NCBI RefSeq assembly: GCF_037996765.1
Contig: NZ_JBBNAD010000005.1
Span: 776,001 to 840,000 of the forward strand
Direction: 5' to 3'
DNA: 64,000 bases
Origin: Bdellovibrio sp. GT3
GTDB lineage: Bacteria > Bdellovibrionota > Bdellovibrionia > Bdellovibrionales > Bdellovibrionaceae
This document shows, in pieces, positions 1-8,065 of this stretch; position 1 is the first letter of the stretch, and each line of letters opens with the position of its first letter. Below the pieces are notes generated by a model. That model was not told the DNA's origin. It was given only the letters and a program-made list of their open reading frames with translations, and searched no databases. The translations under genes were made by a program, and so were the position numbers.

Positions 1-140
1 CCTACAGCGAGAAAGACAATGCGTCTTTGAACGCCGCTAAGAAATTTGGATTTAAAGTTCTAAGTATGAAAAACGACTGGAAGCAGATTTTTCCAGTCGC
101 AGACAAAATCGCACAACAAAAACAAAACGATCATAAATGA
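1..140 (+). CDS. C-terminal end of an unidentified gene, possibly HAD-type phosphatase
   Basis: The reading frame is open from the left edge and stops at TGA 138-140, giving the last 45 residues of a protein that begins outside the window. It starts with YSEKDNASLNAAKKFGFKV, which loosely resembles the motif IV region of HAD-superfamily phosphatases (Y-G/S-D-x-D-N followed by an A-A-K/R helix), and it ends in a Gln/Lys-rich tail. The acidic residues expected in that motif are only partly kept, so the family call is weak. It ends 18 bases before the sulfatase start and may share its transcript. Confidence 0.45.
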   Translation, partial: YSEKDNASLNAAKKFGFKVLSMKNDWKQIFPVADKIAQQKQNDHK

Positions 141-158
141 TTTATGAAGGAGAAAAGT

Positions 159-1856
159 ATGGTGAAACCAGGGACGGAGAAAAAAGAAGAACGGAAATCC
201 GATGGTAAAGGTAAGTCGGCAAAACCGAATATCTTGGTCATCATGGGTGATGATATCGGTATATCCAATCTAAGTTGTTACAGTCGCGGGATGATGGGGT
301 ATCACACTCCAAATATCGACCGTATTGCGCATGAAGGCATGTTGTTCACTGATTCTTATGGTGAGCAGAGTTGTACTGCCGGTCGTGCATCGTTCATGAC
401 AGGGCAAAGCTGCTTCCGAACGGGTTTGACCAAAGTGGGCATGCCTGGATCTGTGATTGGTCTTTCGAAAGATGATCCAACAATTGCTGAACTGCTAAAA
501 CCATTAGGGTACGCAACAGGTCAGTTTGGTAAAAATCACTTCGGTGATCGCAATGAATTTTTACCGACCGTGCACGGCTTCGATGAGTTCTATGGAAATC
601 TATATCATTTGAACGCTGAAGAAGAGCCGGAGAACATCGACTATCCAAAAAATGAAGAATTCAGAAAACAACTTTTGCCGAGAGGCGTGTTGCGTTGTAA
701 GGCGACGACCAAAGACGATTCAACCGAGCACGAGCGTTGGGGGCGAGTTGGAAAGCAGACTATTGAAGATACAGGACCACTTACAAAATTGCGTATGGAA
801 ACTTGCGATGATGAATTTGTGGATGAAGCGAAAAAATTCATTTCCAAACAAAATGATGAAGGCAAGCCGTGGTTTGTTTGGTTGAACACAACTCATATGC
901 ATTGTCGGACTCATACCAAGCCTGAAAGCATTGGCCAGGCAGGGCCGCATCAGTCTCGCTATCATGATACGATGATAGATCACGATAAAAATGTCGGTGA
1001 TGTATTGAATCTCTTGGATGATTTGAACATCACTGAGGAGACGATTGTTCTGTATACCACAGACAATGGGCCTCATATGAACACTTGGCCGGATGGTGCA
1101 ATGACGCCATTTAGAAGTGAAAAGAATACGAACTGGGAAGGTGCTTTCCGTGTTCCGATGATGGTGCGTTGGCCAAATAAAATCAAAGCGGGCAGCATTT
1201 CAAATGAAATGGTTCAGCATCATGATTGGTTGCCGACGTTTTTAGCTGCAGCCGGAGATATGGATGTGGTGGAACGACTGAAAAAAGGCGCCGACTTCGG
1301 AGAGAAGAATTTTAAAGTGCACATCGATGGCTTCAACTTGATACCTTATTTGACGGGTAAGGAAAAAGAAAGTCCTCGCAAAGGATTTATCTATTGGAGC
1401 GACGATGGCGATCTGGTGGCTTTACGCTACGGAAACTGGAAAGCCGTATTTGCTGAGCAAAGATGCAAAGGTACCTTGGAAGTCTGGGGCGAGCCGTTTG
1501 TGAAAATGCGTATTCCAAAACTTTTCAATTTGCGCACGGATCCCTATGAAAGAGCTGATGTGACTTCCAATACTTACTGGGATTGGTACTTAAGCCGGGC
1601 ATTCATGTTGATGGCTGCTCAATCAGTGGTGTCAAAGTTTATGGCGACATTTGAGGAGTTCCCACCTCGTCAAAAAGCGGCATCATTCACGGTTGATCAG
1701 ATTTTAGAGAAAATGTCGAATGCTGCGGGATATGCACATAATGATTCAGAAGGGAATGCCGTTGCATCGGCAGTCACCGAAAAGTCACCCGGTCGGGAGA
1801 ATCAATTCAGAGGCAAAGATAAGAAATCTGATGGTGGAGAACACCGTGCACATTAA
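159..1856 (+). CDS. Arylsulfatase, cytoplasmic-type, formylglycine-dependent
   Basis: This is a full-length type I sulfatase that should hydrolyse a sulfate ester. The N-terminal metal-binding segment is NILVIMGDDIG, and the activation motif C-T-A-G-R (Cys about residue 72) fits the CxAxR type in which Cys becomes formylglycine. The later YTTDNGPH and FRSEKNTNWEG segments match the active-site region of the family. There is no signal peptide, only a Lys/Glu-rich leader, so the enzyme should be cytoplasmic. The ATG at 159 is chosen because AAGGAG sits 6 bases upstream; an in-frame ATG at 144 has no ribosome-binding site. The next gene encodes the matching maturation enzyme. The last ~50 residues are hydrophilic and look like a lineage-specific tail. 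The substrate is unknown. Confidence 0.93.
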   Translation: MVKPGTEKKEERKSDGKGKSAKPNILVIMGDDIGISNLSCYSRGMMGYHTPNIDRIAHEGMLFTDSYGEQSCTAGRASFMTGQSCFRTGLTKVGMPGSVIGLSKDDPTIAELLKPLGYATGQFGKNHFGDRNEFLPTVHGFDEFYGNLYHLNAEEEPENIDYPKNEEFRKQLLPRGVLRCKATTKDDSTEHERWGRVGKQTIEDTGPLTKLRMETCDDEFVDEAKKFISKQNDEGKPWFVWLNTTHMHCRTHTKPESIGQAGPHQSRYHDTMIDHDKNVGDVLNLLDDLNITEETIVLYTTDNGPHMNTWPDGAMTPFRSEKNTNWEGAFRVPMMVRWPNKIKAGSISNEMVQHHDWLPTFLAAAGDMDVVERLKKGADFGEKNFKVHIDGFNLIPYLTGKEKESPRKGFIYWSDDGDLVALRYGNWKAVFAEQRCKGTLEVWGEPFVKMRIPKLFNLRTDPYERADVTSNTYWDWYLSRAFMLMAAQSVVSKFMATFEEFPPRQKAASFTVDQILEKMSNAAGYAHNDSEGNAVASAVTEKSPGRENQFRGKDKKSDGGEHRAH

Positions 1857-1866
1857 GGATTAAGCA

Positions 1867-2847
1867 GTGTCACAAGTAGTTGAAGTTGAAAAAACCCACG
1901 AGGAAGGGGAGCGAAAAGCTCCCTTTCCGAATATGGTGTGGATTCCTGGTGGTTTGTTTAAGATGGGATCTGATCATCACTATTCTGAAGAAGCTCCAGC
2001 ACACAGAGTAAAAGTCGATGGATTCTGGATGGATCAATATGCGGTCACCAACCGGGACTTTGCGGAGTTTGTTCAGGCAACTGGTTACAAAACTTTCTGT
2101 GAGAAGATTCCAGATCTTTCTCAGTATCCCGGCGCAACACCTGAAATGCTGGTGCCGGCTTCCGTGGTATTTGTGAAACCTGATGGTCCCGTGGATTTAA
2201 GAAATCCATATCAATGGTGGCAGTTCATACCTGGAGCAAACTGGCGTTCGCCTCAAGGGCCGGCTAGTTCAATTGGTAATCGTATGGATCATCCCGTTGT
2301 GCATTTGGCTTGGCAGGACATCGAAGCGTATTCCCTTTGGGCAGGCAAAGAAATTCCTACGGAAGCAGAATGGGAATTCGCCGCGAACGGTGGCCATGAG
2401 GGTCGAGAGTTTGCCTGGGGTGATGAATTGGTTCCCAACGGAATTCATCAGGCGAATACCTGGCAAGGAACTTTCCCTTGGCAGAATTTGGGTGATGACG
2501 GCTTTGAAGGAACGTCTCCGGTGGGTAGCTATCCGCCGAATGACTATGGGTTGTTTGATATGATCGGAAATGTCTGGGAATGGACATCTGCTTGGTACAG
2601 CCCGAGACATCCCGATGAAAAGCCCAAGGCTTGTTGTATTCCCAAGAATCCACGTGGAGCAAATGAAACCGAGAGTTTCGATCCTCGCCAGGAGATTAAG
2701 ATTTCAAGAAAAGTAATGAAGGGTGGGTCACATCTTTGTGCTCCCAATTATTGCAAACGCTATCGTCCATCGGCACGAATGGCGCAGCCAGTGGACACTT
2801 CGACTTCGCATTTGGGATTTCGATGTATAGTTCGAGAGGTGCGCTAG
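1867..2847 (+). CDS. Formylglycine-generating enzyme (sulfatase-modifying factor)
   Basis: This 326-residue protein has the FGE-sulfatase fold: an N-terminal PNMVWIPGGLFKMGSD, a central PTEAEWEFAANGG, then GNVWEWT and a C-terminal GFRC. The two catalytic cysteines that bind copper in aerobic FGE are present as Cys291 and Cys296 in GGSHLCAPNYCKRYR. This separates it from the many FGE-fold proteins that lack them. It should oxidise the Cys in the CTAGR motif of the adjacent sulfatase to formylglycine. It starts at GTG 1867, ten bases after the sulfatase stop, with AAGGA overlapping that stop, so translation is probably coupled. No signal peptide is seen, consistent with a cytoplasmic partner. 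Confidence 0.93.
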   Translation: MSQVVEVEKTHEEGERKAPFPNMVWIPGGLFKMGSDHHYSEEAPAHRVKVDGFWMDQYAVTNRDFAEFVQATGYKTFCEKIPDLSQYPGATPEMLVPASVVFVKPDGPVDLRNPYQWWQFIPGANWRSPQGPASSIGNRMDHPVVHLAWQDIEAYSLWAGKEIPTEAEWEFAANGGHEGREFAWGDELVPNGIHQANTWQGTFPWQNLGDDGFEGTSPVGSYPPNDYGLFDMIGNVWEWTSAWYSPRHPDEKPKACCIPKNPRGANETESFDPRQEIKISRKVMKGGSHLCAPNYCKRYRPSARMAQPVDTSTSHLGFRCIVREVR

Positions 2848-2861
2848 CAAGGAAGGTCTGA

Positions 2862-3209
2862 TTGGAAGAATTTGTTCACGATTGGACAAAAATTATTTCG
2901 TTATGCCTGGAATTTATTGCCGCTCTTTTGATGGCGGTAGGCGCCCTTGAAGCTACGTTTAAACTTTGTAGAGTTTCTATTTTTGGCAGTACAGGAGACC
3001 TCTTAAGACGGGGAATCTGGCTGGGTTTTGCCAGATGGATCATACTTGGCCTGGAGTTCATGATGGCGGCCGACGTTGTGTCCACGATTGTTTCACCCAC
3101 GTGGGATGAAATCGGCATGCTGGCATCAATCGCGTTAATACGCACCTTCTTAAGCTACTTTATGGAGCGGGACCTTGAAGCTGCGAATAGAAACAAGGAG
3201 TCGGTCTGA
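2862..3209 (+). CDS. DUF1622 family membrane protein
   Basis: This 115-residue protein has three predicted membrane segments (about residues 10-32, 48-70 and 78-100). The ISLCLEFIAALLMAVGALEA segment and the R-x-x-LG-x-x-L-EF-M-x-A-AD-V pattern resemble DUF1622, a family of unknown function. The start is TTG at 2862, with AAGGAAGG about 6 bases upstream. It follows the FGE gene by 14 bases, and its stop codon overlaps the next start by one base, so it belongs to the sulfatase transcript. Its role is unknown. A link to the sulfatase substrate or product is only a guess from position. Confidence 0.78.
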   Translation: MEEFVHDWTKIISLCLEFIAALLMAVGALEATFKLCRVSIFGSTGDLLRRGIWLGFARWIILGLEFMMAADVVSTIVSPTWDEIGMLASIALIRTFLSYFMERDLEAANRNKESV

Positions 3210-3682
3210 TGGAAATTGAGCCTAAGAAAGATCTATCGACTGACCTTGCTCAGCAGCGAACCGCAATGGCGTCGGACCGCACAAGTATGGCGGAGAATCG
3301 CACCAGCATGGCTGAAGATAGAAGCAGTCTTGCGACGGCAAGGTCTCATCTTGCAAATGAAAGAACTCATCTGGCTTATATGAGGACGGGTATTTCATTG
3401 GTGAGCTTGGGAATCACCATGAATCGGTTCAGCTGGTTTATGATGGATAATAAATCAATATCTCGATTTGGTGGGATTGGGTTCTTGAATGACGCCAAGA
3501 ATATTGGTTTAGGCATGGTGATACTGGGTAGCGCCATGCTGATCTGGTCTTTGTTTCGTTATAATTCAGCAACTACTGCGATCAATAATTTTCAGTATCA
3601 ACCCGCTCACCGTTCGGTTTTGATTTTTACTCTTGTTTTAATTCTGTTGGGAGTTGGTTCAACGATCTGGTTGATCGTTTAG
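3209..3682 (+). CDS. DUF202 (YidH-like) membrane protein with seven-residue N-terminal repeats
   Basis: The C-terminal ~110 residues fit DUF202: the LANERTHLAYMRTGISLVSLG motif and three hydrophobic segments (about residues 57-75, 97-118 and 137-156). Before it lie six consecutive seven-residue units ending in R, such as TSMAENR, TSMAEDR, SSLATAR and SHLANER. They run directly into the family motif, as if that motif had been duplicated outward. The repeats probably form a long amphipathic helix or coiled coil ahead of the first membrane helix. The start ATG overlaps the previous stop by one base. DUF202 function is unknown. Confidence 0.85.
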   Translation: MEIEPKKDLSTDLAQQRTAMASDRTSMAENRTSMAEDRSSLATARSHLANERTHLAYMRTGISLVSLGITMNRFSWFMMDNKSISRFGGIGFLNDAKNIGLGMVILGSAMLIWSLFRYNSATTAINNFQYQPAHRSVLIFTLVLILLGVGSTIWLIV

Positions 3683-3693
3683 CGAGGTGATCT

Positions 3694-4308
3694 ATGGATG
3701 GTAATTACGAAGTTGGTGTGTTGCAGGTCTTTACTGTGTTTTTTATTATGATGGGCCCTCTTAGATTGTTGCCGATGTTTGCCTCTGCAACTGCACAACT
3801 GGCACCCGGGCAGGTTCGCACTCTTGCGGTAAAATCTACTTTTCTTGCAGTTCCATTGTTCATTGTGGCTGGATTTGTTGGGCAGAATCTGATGGAGAAG
3901 TGGCATATCCCTTCAGCGATTTTGCAGATAACCAACGGAATCATTTTTGCATTTGTTGCATTTCCGATGGTTTTGAAGTTTGCCTCTGCAAATCAAAAGA
4001 CGGGACCTCAGCCGGAAAAAGAACTAAATCCTTTTTCAGTTGTATTGAATATGATCACAACAGCTTATGGGCTAGGCACTCTTATTATGCTCTTGGCATT
4101 AAGCAGAGATACACAGCGGACTCTTTTGATTTTCGCAGCTCTTGGTGCCGTTTTGATATGTAACTTTCTAACGATGTTCTTTATTCGTCAATTGAGAGGC
4201 AAGGCTGTGTTCGTTACTTTGCAGATTCTGGGTGCGTTCTTAGGAGTCTTGCAGGCTTCCCTTGCTATTGAAATGATCCACAAGGGATGGGCCAGTCTTA
4301 ACGGCTGA
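3694..4308 (+). CDS. MarC-family integral membrane protein
   Basis: This 204-residue protein has six hydrophobic segments and the MarC/YchE layout: an N-terminal FFIMMGPLRLLPMF in place of the usual D-P-x-G-x-x-P-x-F, then FVGQNLMEKW and ITNGIIFAFVAFPM, resembling the family's second and third helices. MarC proteins are inner-membrane proteins of uncertain function; the old link to antibiotic resistance has not held up. It lies 11 bases after the DUF202 gene and closes the rightward block. Its 3' end overlaps the opposite-strand NTPase gene by 11 bases. Confidence 0.75.
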   Translation: MDGNYEVGVLQVFTVFFIMMGPLRLLPMFASATAQLAPGQVRTLAVKSTFLAVPLFIVAGFVGQNLMEKWHIPSAILQITNGIIFAFVAFPMVLKFASANQKTGPQPEKELNPFSVVLNMITTAYGLGTLIMLLALSRDTQRTLLIFAALGAVLICNFLTMFFIRQLRGKAVFVTLQILGAFLGVLQASLAIEMIHKGWASLNG

Positions 4309-4891
4309 TAATTTTCTTAATAGTCGCGGCAACCAGATCAATCTTTTCCTGAAGAGTTGGTGTGGCTGAAATTTTCTGAAACCCTGGGTGACCGCTCCAA
4401 GCTTTTTCCAATTGTTGTTCGCTATGCAGACTTTGCTGATAGTTGTGGAATCTTTTGTCATTCACTCCACCAAACATTTCAGGTGTTGGTAGCTCAAGGA
4501 ATAAGACGTCCGTGAACTTGCGATACTCAGCACTTTTATCGATTGCGAACTGTTTTAGATAGTCCTCTGGGCCAGGGGGCCAGAAGCCCGCACCATCCAG
4601 AGTGCCCCGGTCAAAAACCATAAATTTTGCCTCGGGGTTTTGATGAGGGAGGATGAACTCCAATCCACGTTGGACTTCCACGATGGCGTTTTGAAACGCG
4701 CGGATCTCTGCCAGCTCCGTATGCTGTGGGGGTGGGAAGCCCCCGCTTAACAGCACCACAGCACTTTCCGGTATTAATGCCACTTGATTGCCGTAAATTG
4801 ATTTAAGTTCATTCATGACAGAGCTTTTTCCGCTGGAAGGAGCGCCAGTGAGAACAATTCGTTTAAGGCTGGAATTTTCAAGATGTGACAC
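4298..4891 (-). CDS. AAA_28-like P-loop NTPase/kinase
   Basis: A P-loop, LTGAPSSGKSSV, lies near the N-terminus, and the VFDRGTLDGAGFWP segment resembles the Walker B/lid region of AAA_28 (NadR/Ttd14-like) nucleotide-binding proteins. It is therefore a small NTPase or kinase whose substrate cannot be read from sequence. I chose GTG at 4891, since AAGGG sits seven bases before it and the upstream stop codon touches that site. An ATG at 4939 would add 16 residues inside the upstream gene and has no better signal. It is probably translated together with the upstream hydratase-family gene. Confidence 0.75.
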   Translation of the reverse strand: MSHLENSSLKRIVLTGAPSSGKSSVMNELKSIYGNQVALIPESAVVLLSGGFPPPQHTELAEIRAFQNAIVEVQRGLEFILPHQNPEAKFMVFDRGTLDGAGFWPPGPEDYLKQFAIDKSAEYRKFTDVLFLELPTPEMFGGVNDKRFHNYQQSLHSEQQLEKAWSGHPGFQKISATPTLQEKIDLVAATIKKIISR

Positions 4892-4902
4892 AGTTGAACC
4901 CT

Positions 4903-6006
4903 TTATAGATCTTTCAGAGGATGATTGTCTTTGTTCCAAAGCGGCTTGAAGTAGCCCTCAATCCATTCATTTGAAGCTTCATCCAGAGTGGACGGATTCC
5001 ATTTTGGATTCTGATCCTTGTCGACCAAAAGTGCGCGTACACCTTCGGCAAAATCAGGATGGCGGCAGCACTGCACAGCCAGGTTCAATTCTGATTGGAA
5101 GACTTCTTCAAGAGTGTAATTTGCTGTTCGGCGCAGTTGTTCGAAAATGACCTTAACGGAACTTGGTGAACCGGCATTCATTGTTTTAAGGCCGCCCGCG
5201 AACCACTCTTCATTTAGTGCGGCTTTAGTGACAAGATCGCGATACTCCGTTGCTGATGTGGCGTTTCTCCATTGTTTCACTGTTGATCCGAATTTATGCA
5301 GATCAGATGTTGGTGGAGATGTGGAAAAACCTGCAAGAGTGTTTTTAACCAGCTCACGATTCTGGGCGGTATTTCCGCTCCAGTTTATTTTTTGAAGTGA
5401 TGTCAGGATATCTTCTTTGGCCGTTGAAGGGACATAGTGATTGGCAAGGCTCAGATAGATGGCATCGGCCCCGTTGAGTCTGGCGCCTGTAAGTGCCAGA
5501 TAGTATCCCCAGCCTTCCGGCATTTTATTCAGAAACCAACTGCCGCCGACATCGGGGAATAGTCCGATAGTGACCTCGGGCATGGCAAGTTTGCTTTTTT
5601 CTGTGACGATACGGTCAGAAGCACCTGCAAATAATCCAATACCACCACCCATCACAACGCCGTCACCCCAAACGATGATCGGCTTTTTAAAGCGATGGAT
5701 CAGATGATCGACCTTATACTCTTTGGTGAAAAAATCAGTGCAAGCTTCAGTTGCCAGATTGGATCCGTTATTTCTGTCGTCGATGATCGCATTGTAAAGA
5801 CGACGAACGTCACCGCCGGCGCAGAATGCTTTTTCTCCAGATCCTTGCAGAAACACGCAGCTAATTTGTGGATCATTCTGCCATTGATTCAAAATGTCCC
5901 AAAGGCCCTCAACCATGCTCAGGGTCAATGAATTCAAACTGCGAGGAGCATCGAGTGTTAGAACTCCGACCCCGTTTTTTATTTGCGTGCTAAGTTCTTG
6001 TGTCAT
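4903..6006 (-). CDS. Enoyl-CoA hydratase / 3-hydroxyisobutyryl-CoA hydrolase family protein
   Basis: This ~367-residue crotonase-fold enzyme has the longer ECH_2 architecture of 3-hydroxyisobutyryl-CoA hydrolase (valine breakdown). Visible motifs are FCAGGDVRRLY (oxyanion hole), GDGVVMGGGIGLF and AMPEVTIGLFPDVGGSWFL, with the Glu and Asp positions typical of HIBCH. Ordinary enoyl-CoA hydratases are ~260 residues, so length also favours HIBCH. The start ATG at 6006 is preferred; upstream in-frame codons would add 18 residues with no ribosome-binding site. It is followed after 11 bases by the NTPase gene. Confidence 0.85.
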   Translation of the reverse strand: MTQELSTQIKNGVGVLTLDAPRSLNSLTLSMVEGLWDILNQWQNDPQISCVFLQGSGEKAFCAGGDVRRLYNAIIDDRNNGSNLATEACTDFFTKEYKVDHLIHRFKKPIIVWGDGVVMGGGIGLFAGASDRIVTEKSKLAMPEVTIGLFPDVGGSWFLNKMPEGWGYYLALTGARLNGADAIYLSLANHYVPSTAKEDILTSLQKINWSGNTAQNRELVKNTLAGFSTSPPTSDLHKFGSTVKQWRNATSATEYRDLVTKAALNEEWFAGGLKTMNAGSPSSVKVIFEQLRRTANYTLEEVFQSELNLAVQCCRHPDFAEGVRALLVDKDQNPKWNPSTLDEASNEWIEGYFKPLWNKDNHPLKDL

Positions 6007-6260
6007 GTTTCTTTCAACTTTTGATTTAGTACATAACGACGTCGAAGGACCGTCAACCATCTTCGACGCCGAGGGTAATCTCAGTATAGCCCGCCTCCTA
6101 TTGAGACCTTGAAATTATGAAGTCTCTTATTGAAACGAGTGTTGCGTAAAGGACCCGTATAAACATGATAATTTCGAGATGAGCTAATGTGAAGAAACTA
6201 ACGTTCCGATAAGTACTATGTCCACCAAAACAAGAATGAAATAAAGGGAGCGGTACGTTT

Positions 6261-6899
6261 ATGATGAAACCTTTAGTAAAGATGATTCTAGTAGGCACGT
6301 TAGCAACTTCAACTTTGGCAGGATGTGAAGCTACGGAAGAAAGTCCGAGTACGGGCTCGAGCTTTACATACGCAGGGTTGGCAAAAACTTGGACGAGCGG
6401 TTGCATCACCGCTACTGATGGAATCGTGAGTAGTGCCAATCGAACAAAAATTGATCTGACGTTGAACGGTGATGGATCTTTCAGTCACACTCAGTACTGG
6501 TTTACCGGCGGTAGTTGCATTAGCTATGCGATCTATTACAGATCAGCGGGAACCTTCACGATCGGTTCAGCTACAGGGGCATTGTATCCACTGGCATTTA
6601 CAGTGACATCTTCAGCAATGATGGCGTGGAACACATCGGTGCAAGCAAATGTAAATACGGCTTGCGGCGGAAGCAGTCCATATCAAAGTACACCGAGCGC
6701 GTCTGATAATGGGATGTCCAAATCTACTTACATGATGACTTGTAGTTCAATGGTGCTACCAAACAGTAGCAACAAGTTCGTGGATAATGTGGCCTCACTA
6801 AGTGGCGGAGTTCTAAGTCTTGGTCAGAACCAAAATGGTGTGCCTGGAGAATTCCAAGGTGGCTCGGTTCCGACTTCAACATCTGTTGATTTTTATTAA
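6261..6899 (+). CDS. Putative lipoprotein of unknown function
   Basis: The N-terminus is a lipoprotein signal ending in LATSTLAGC, so Cys22 should be lipidated. The mature part is Ser/Thr/Gly-rich and beta-strand-like, with several cysteines that could form disulfides. I recognise no domain. A GGGAG ribosome-binding site lies about 11 bases before the ATG. The ~250 bases upstream contain no gene and must hold its promoter. It stands alone and is followed by a hairpin terminator. A periplasmic or outer-membrane location is inferred from the signal only. Confidence 0.7.
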   Translation: MMKPLVKMILVGTLATSTLAGCEATEESPSTGSSFTYAGLAKTWTSGCITATDGIVSSANRTKIDLTLNGDGSFSHTQYWFTGGSCISYAIYYRSAGTFTIGSATGALYPLAFTVTSSAMMAWNTSVQANVNTACGGSSPYQSTPSASDNGMSKSTYMMTCSSMVLPNSSNKFVDNVASLSGGVLSLGQNQNGVPGEFQGGSVPTSTSVDFY

Positions 6900-6903
6900 T
6901 CAC

Positions 6904-6927
6904 CAAGGGGAGTTTGCTCCCCCTTTC
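6904..6927 (+). terminator. Probable intrinsic terminator
   Basis: AAGGGGAG and CTCCCCCTT flank a short TTTG loop just after the 6261-6899 lipoprotein gene and are followed by a T/C-rich run. There is one extra C in the right arm. Confidence 0.55.
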
Positions 6928-7015
6928 TCATTTCTTCATTGCCGGCAAGCATTGCTGCATAAAATACCTTCCGTAAGCATCTTAAGTTTTAGACAATAAA
7001 TAAAAAGGAGTATTT

Positions 7016-7378
7016 ATGGGCTCATATGTAGATGGATTTGTAATTCCCATTCCAAAGGGTAAAGTTGCGGCTTACAAAAAAATGGCCAAGATGGGCTGCA
7101 AAACGTGGATGAAGCACGGGGCGCTGGCGTACTTTGAATGTGTAGCTGACGATACCAAAGCGCCTTACAGTTTGAACTTTCCACAGATGTGCAAAGTTAA
7201 GAAGAATGAAACTGTGATCTTTGCCTTTATCGTATTTAAATCAAAAGCACACCGCAAACAGGTGAATGCAAAAGTTCACAAAGAGTTCAGTCAAATGCCT
7301 GGTGCTGAAAACTTCTCGATGCCATTTGATGCTTCAAAAATGGCTTACGGCGGATTCAAAACTTTGGTTCAAGATTAA
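7016..7378 (+). CDS. DUF1428 family protein (YbaA-like)
   Basis: This 120-residue protein begins YVDGFVIPIPKGKVAAYKKMA and continues with a typical DUF1428 pattern (E-C-V-A-D-D, then a FPQMCKVKKNETVIFAFIVF strand and a final MAYGGFK). The fold is a dimeric alpha/beta barrel related to ABM/EthD proteins, and the molecular role is unknown. It has a good AAGGAG ribosome-binding site and a full family length. It appears to be monocistronic. Confidence 0.85.
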   Translation: MGSYVDGFVIPIPKGKVAAYKKMAKMGCKTWMKHGALAYFECVADDTKAPYSLNFPQMCKVKKNETVIFAFIVFKSKAHRKQVNAKVHKEFSQMPGAENFSMPFDASKMAYGGFKTLVQD

Positions 7379-7387
7379 TTGCTTAAC

Positions 7388-7415
7388 GTCCGCCTTCGCC
7401 AAGGCTTCGGCGGAC
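7388..7415. repeat. Palindromic element, REP-like
   Basis: GTCCGCC and GGCGGAC form a perfect seven-base stem around TTCGCCAAGGCTTC, which itself contains a GCC/GGC palindrome. A related core (AGCCTTGGCGAAGGCT) lies at 17248-17263, so this may be a dispersed intergenic palindrome. The T-run follows only ~15 bases later, so it is a poor terminator. Confidence 0.5.
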
Positions 7416-7496
7416 ATCCTTCGCGTGTTTTTAATTTCTATAGCATTAACTTTGAAAATCAGTGGCCTGCCAAGCCATAGCCCGCAGGGCGAAGGA

Positions 7497-7573
7497 TGGT
7501 AGGGGGCGAGGGACTTGAACCCCCGATCCCAGTGTTATGAGCACCGTGCTTTAACCAACTAAGCTAGCCCCCC
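7497..7573 (-). tRNA. tRNA with CAT anticodon (Met or Ile2)
   Basis: The minus strand folds as a complete 77-nt cloverleaf with encoded CCA. The acceptor arms are GGGGGGC and GCCCCCT, the anticodon stem is CGGTG/CACTG around CTCATAA, and the T arm is GGGGG-TTCAAGT-CCCTC. The anticodon is CAT. The first pair is G-U rather than the C-A mismatch of initiators, so it is not tRNA-fMet. Elongator Met and lysidine-modified Ile2 tRNAs share the CTCATAA loop and cannot be told apart by eye. Confidence 0.92.
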
Positions 7574-7635
7574 ACTTTAGGAAAACTAAACTTATCAAAA
7601 GACATTGGAGTTGGCAAAAGCGCGGCGCGTAAGTG

Positions 7636-7983
7636 TTAGTGTGTGGGGCGATTTTCGCGATTTTTGGTGTTCGACGGGATAATCTGTTCACTGACGCTGC
7701 CATAAGCACCCACTTTGCCGAGGATTATCTCAGGTGTGGTCATTCCAATATGGCTGAAGTGGGCGTTGCGAAACTCGGCAGCCAGGTGAATGGACTCGCG
7801 GAGACCGTCCTCATCCCTGAAAACGCAGACCCCAACGCCCTGGCCATCGGGGGTGGTAATCCAGCTATAGGAAACAAAGCCTTCCATCTGCTCCAGCAAA
7901 GGGACGAACATTTGCTGCAACTTTTCCCCAATCTCCTGAATATACACTGGGCTGAAACGATATGTACGTACCGAAGCAAACAT
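7636..7983 (-). CDS. Small ABM/dimeric alpha-beta-barrel-like protein
   Basis: The ~115-residue product has an N-terminal strand MFASVRTYRF, a helix EIGEKLQQMFVPLLEQMEGF, then SYSWITT and a second helix. This is the layout of antibiotic-biosynthesis-monooxygenase-like dimeric barrel proteins, but no catalytic residue is recognisable. The ATG at 7983 is preferred because GGAGG lies five bases upstream. A perfect inverted repeat (8000-8014) lies just upstream of the ribosome-binding site and may bind a regulator. It is a single gene next to the CAT tRNA. Confidence 0.65.
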   Translation of the reverse strand: MFASVRTYRFSPVYIQEIGEKLQQMFVPLLEQMEGFVSYSWITTPDGQGVGVCVFRDEDGLRESIHLAAEFRNAHFSHIGMTTPEIILGKVGAYGSVSEQIIPSNTKNRENRPTH

Positions 7984-7999
7984 ACCCACCTCCAATTAA

Positions 8000-8014
8000 T
8001 ATTCCATTGGAATA
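8000..8014. promoter_or_regulatory. Perfect inverted repeat, candidate operator
   Basis: TATTCCA-T-TGGAATA is a perfect palindrome with seven-base arms, placed 17-31 bases upstream of the ATG at 7983 (minus strand). Its position between promoter and ribosome-binding site suits a repressor site; the regulator is unknown. Confidence 0.45.
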
Positions 8015-8065
8015 CCTCAAAGTTGTGTAGGTGCTAGCAGCAGGCTTGTGGAAAAACAGGGAATT

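Noticed and set aside
7388-7437. Palindrome after DUF1428 as an intrinsic terminator
   Set aside because: The T-run begins only ~15 bases after the stem, too far for a standard terminator.
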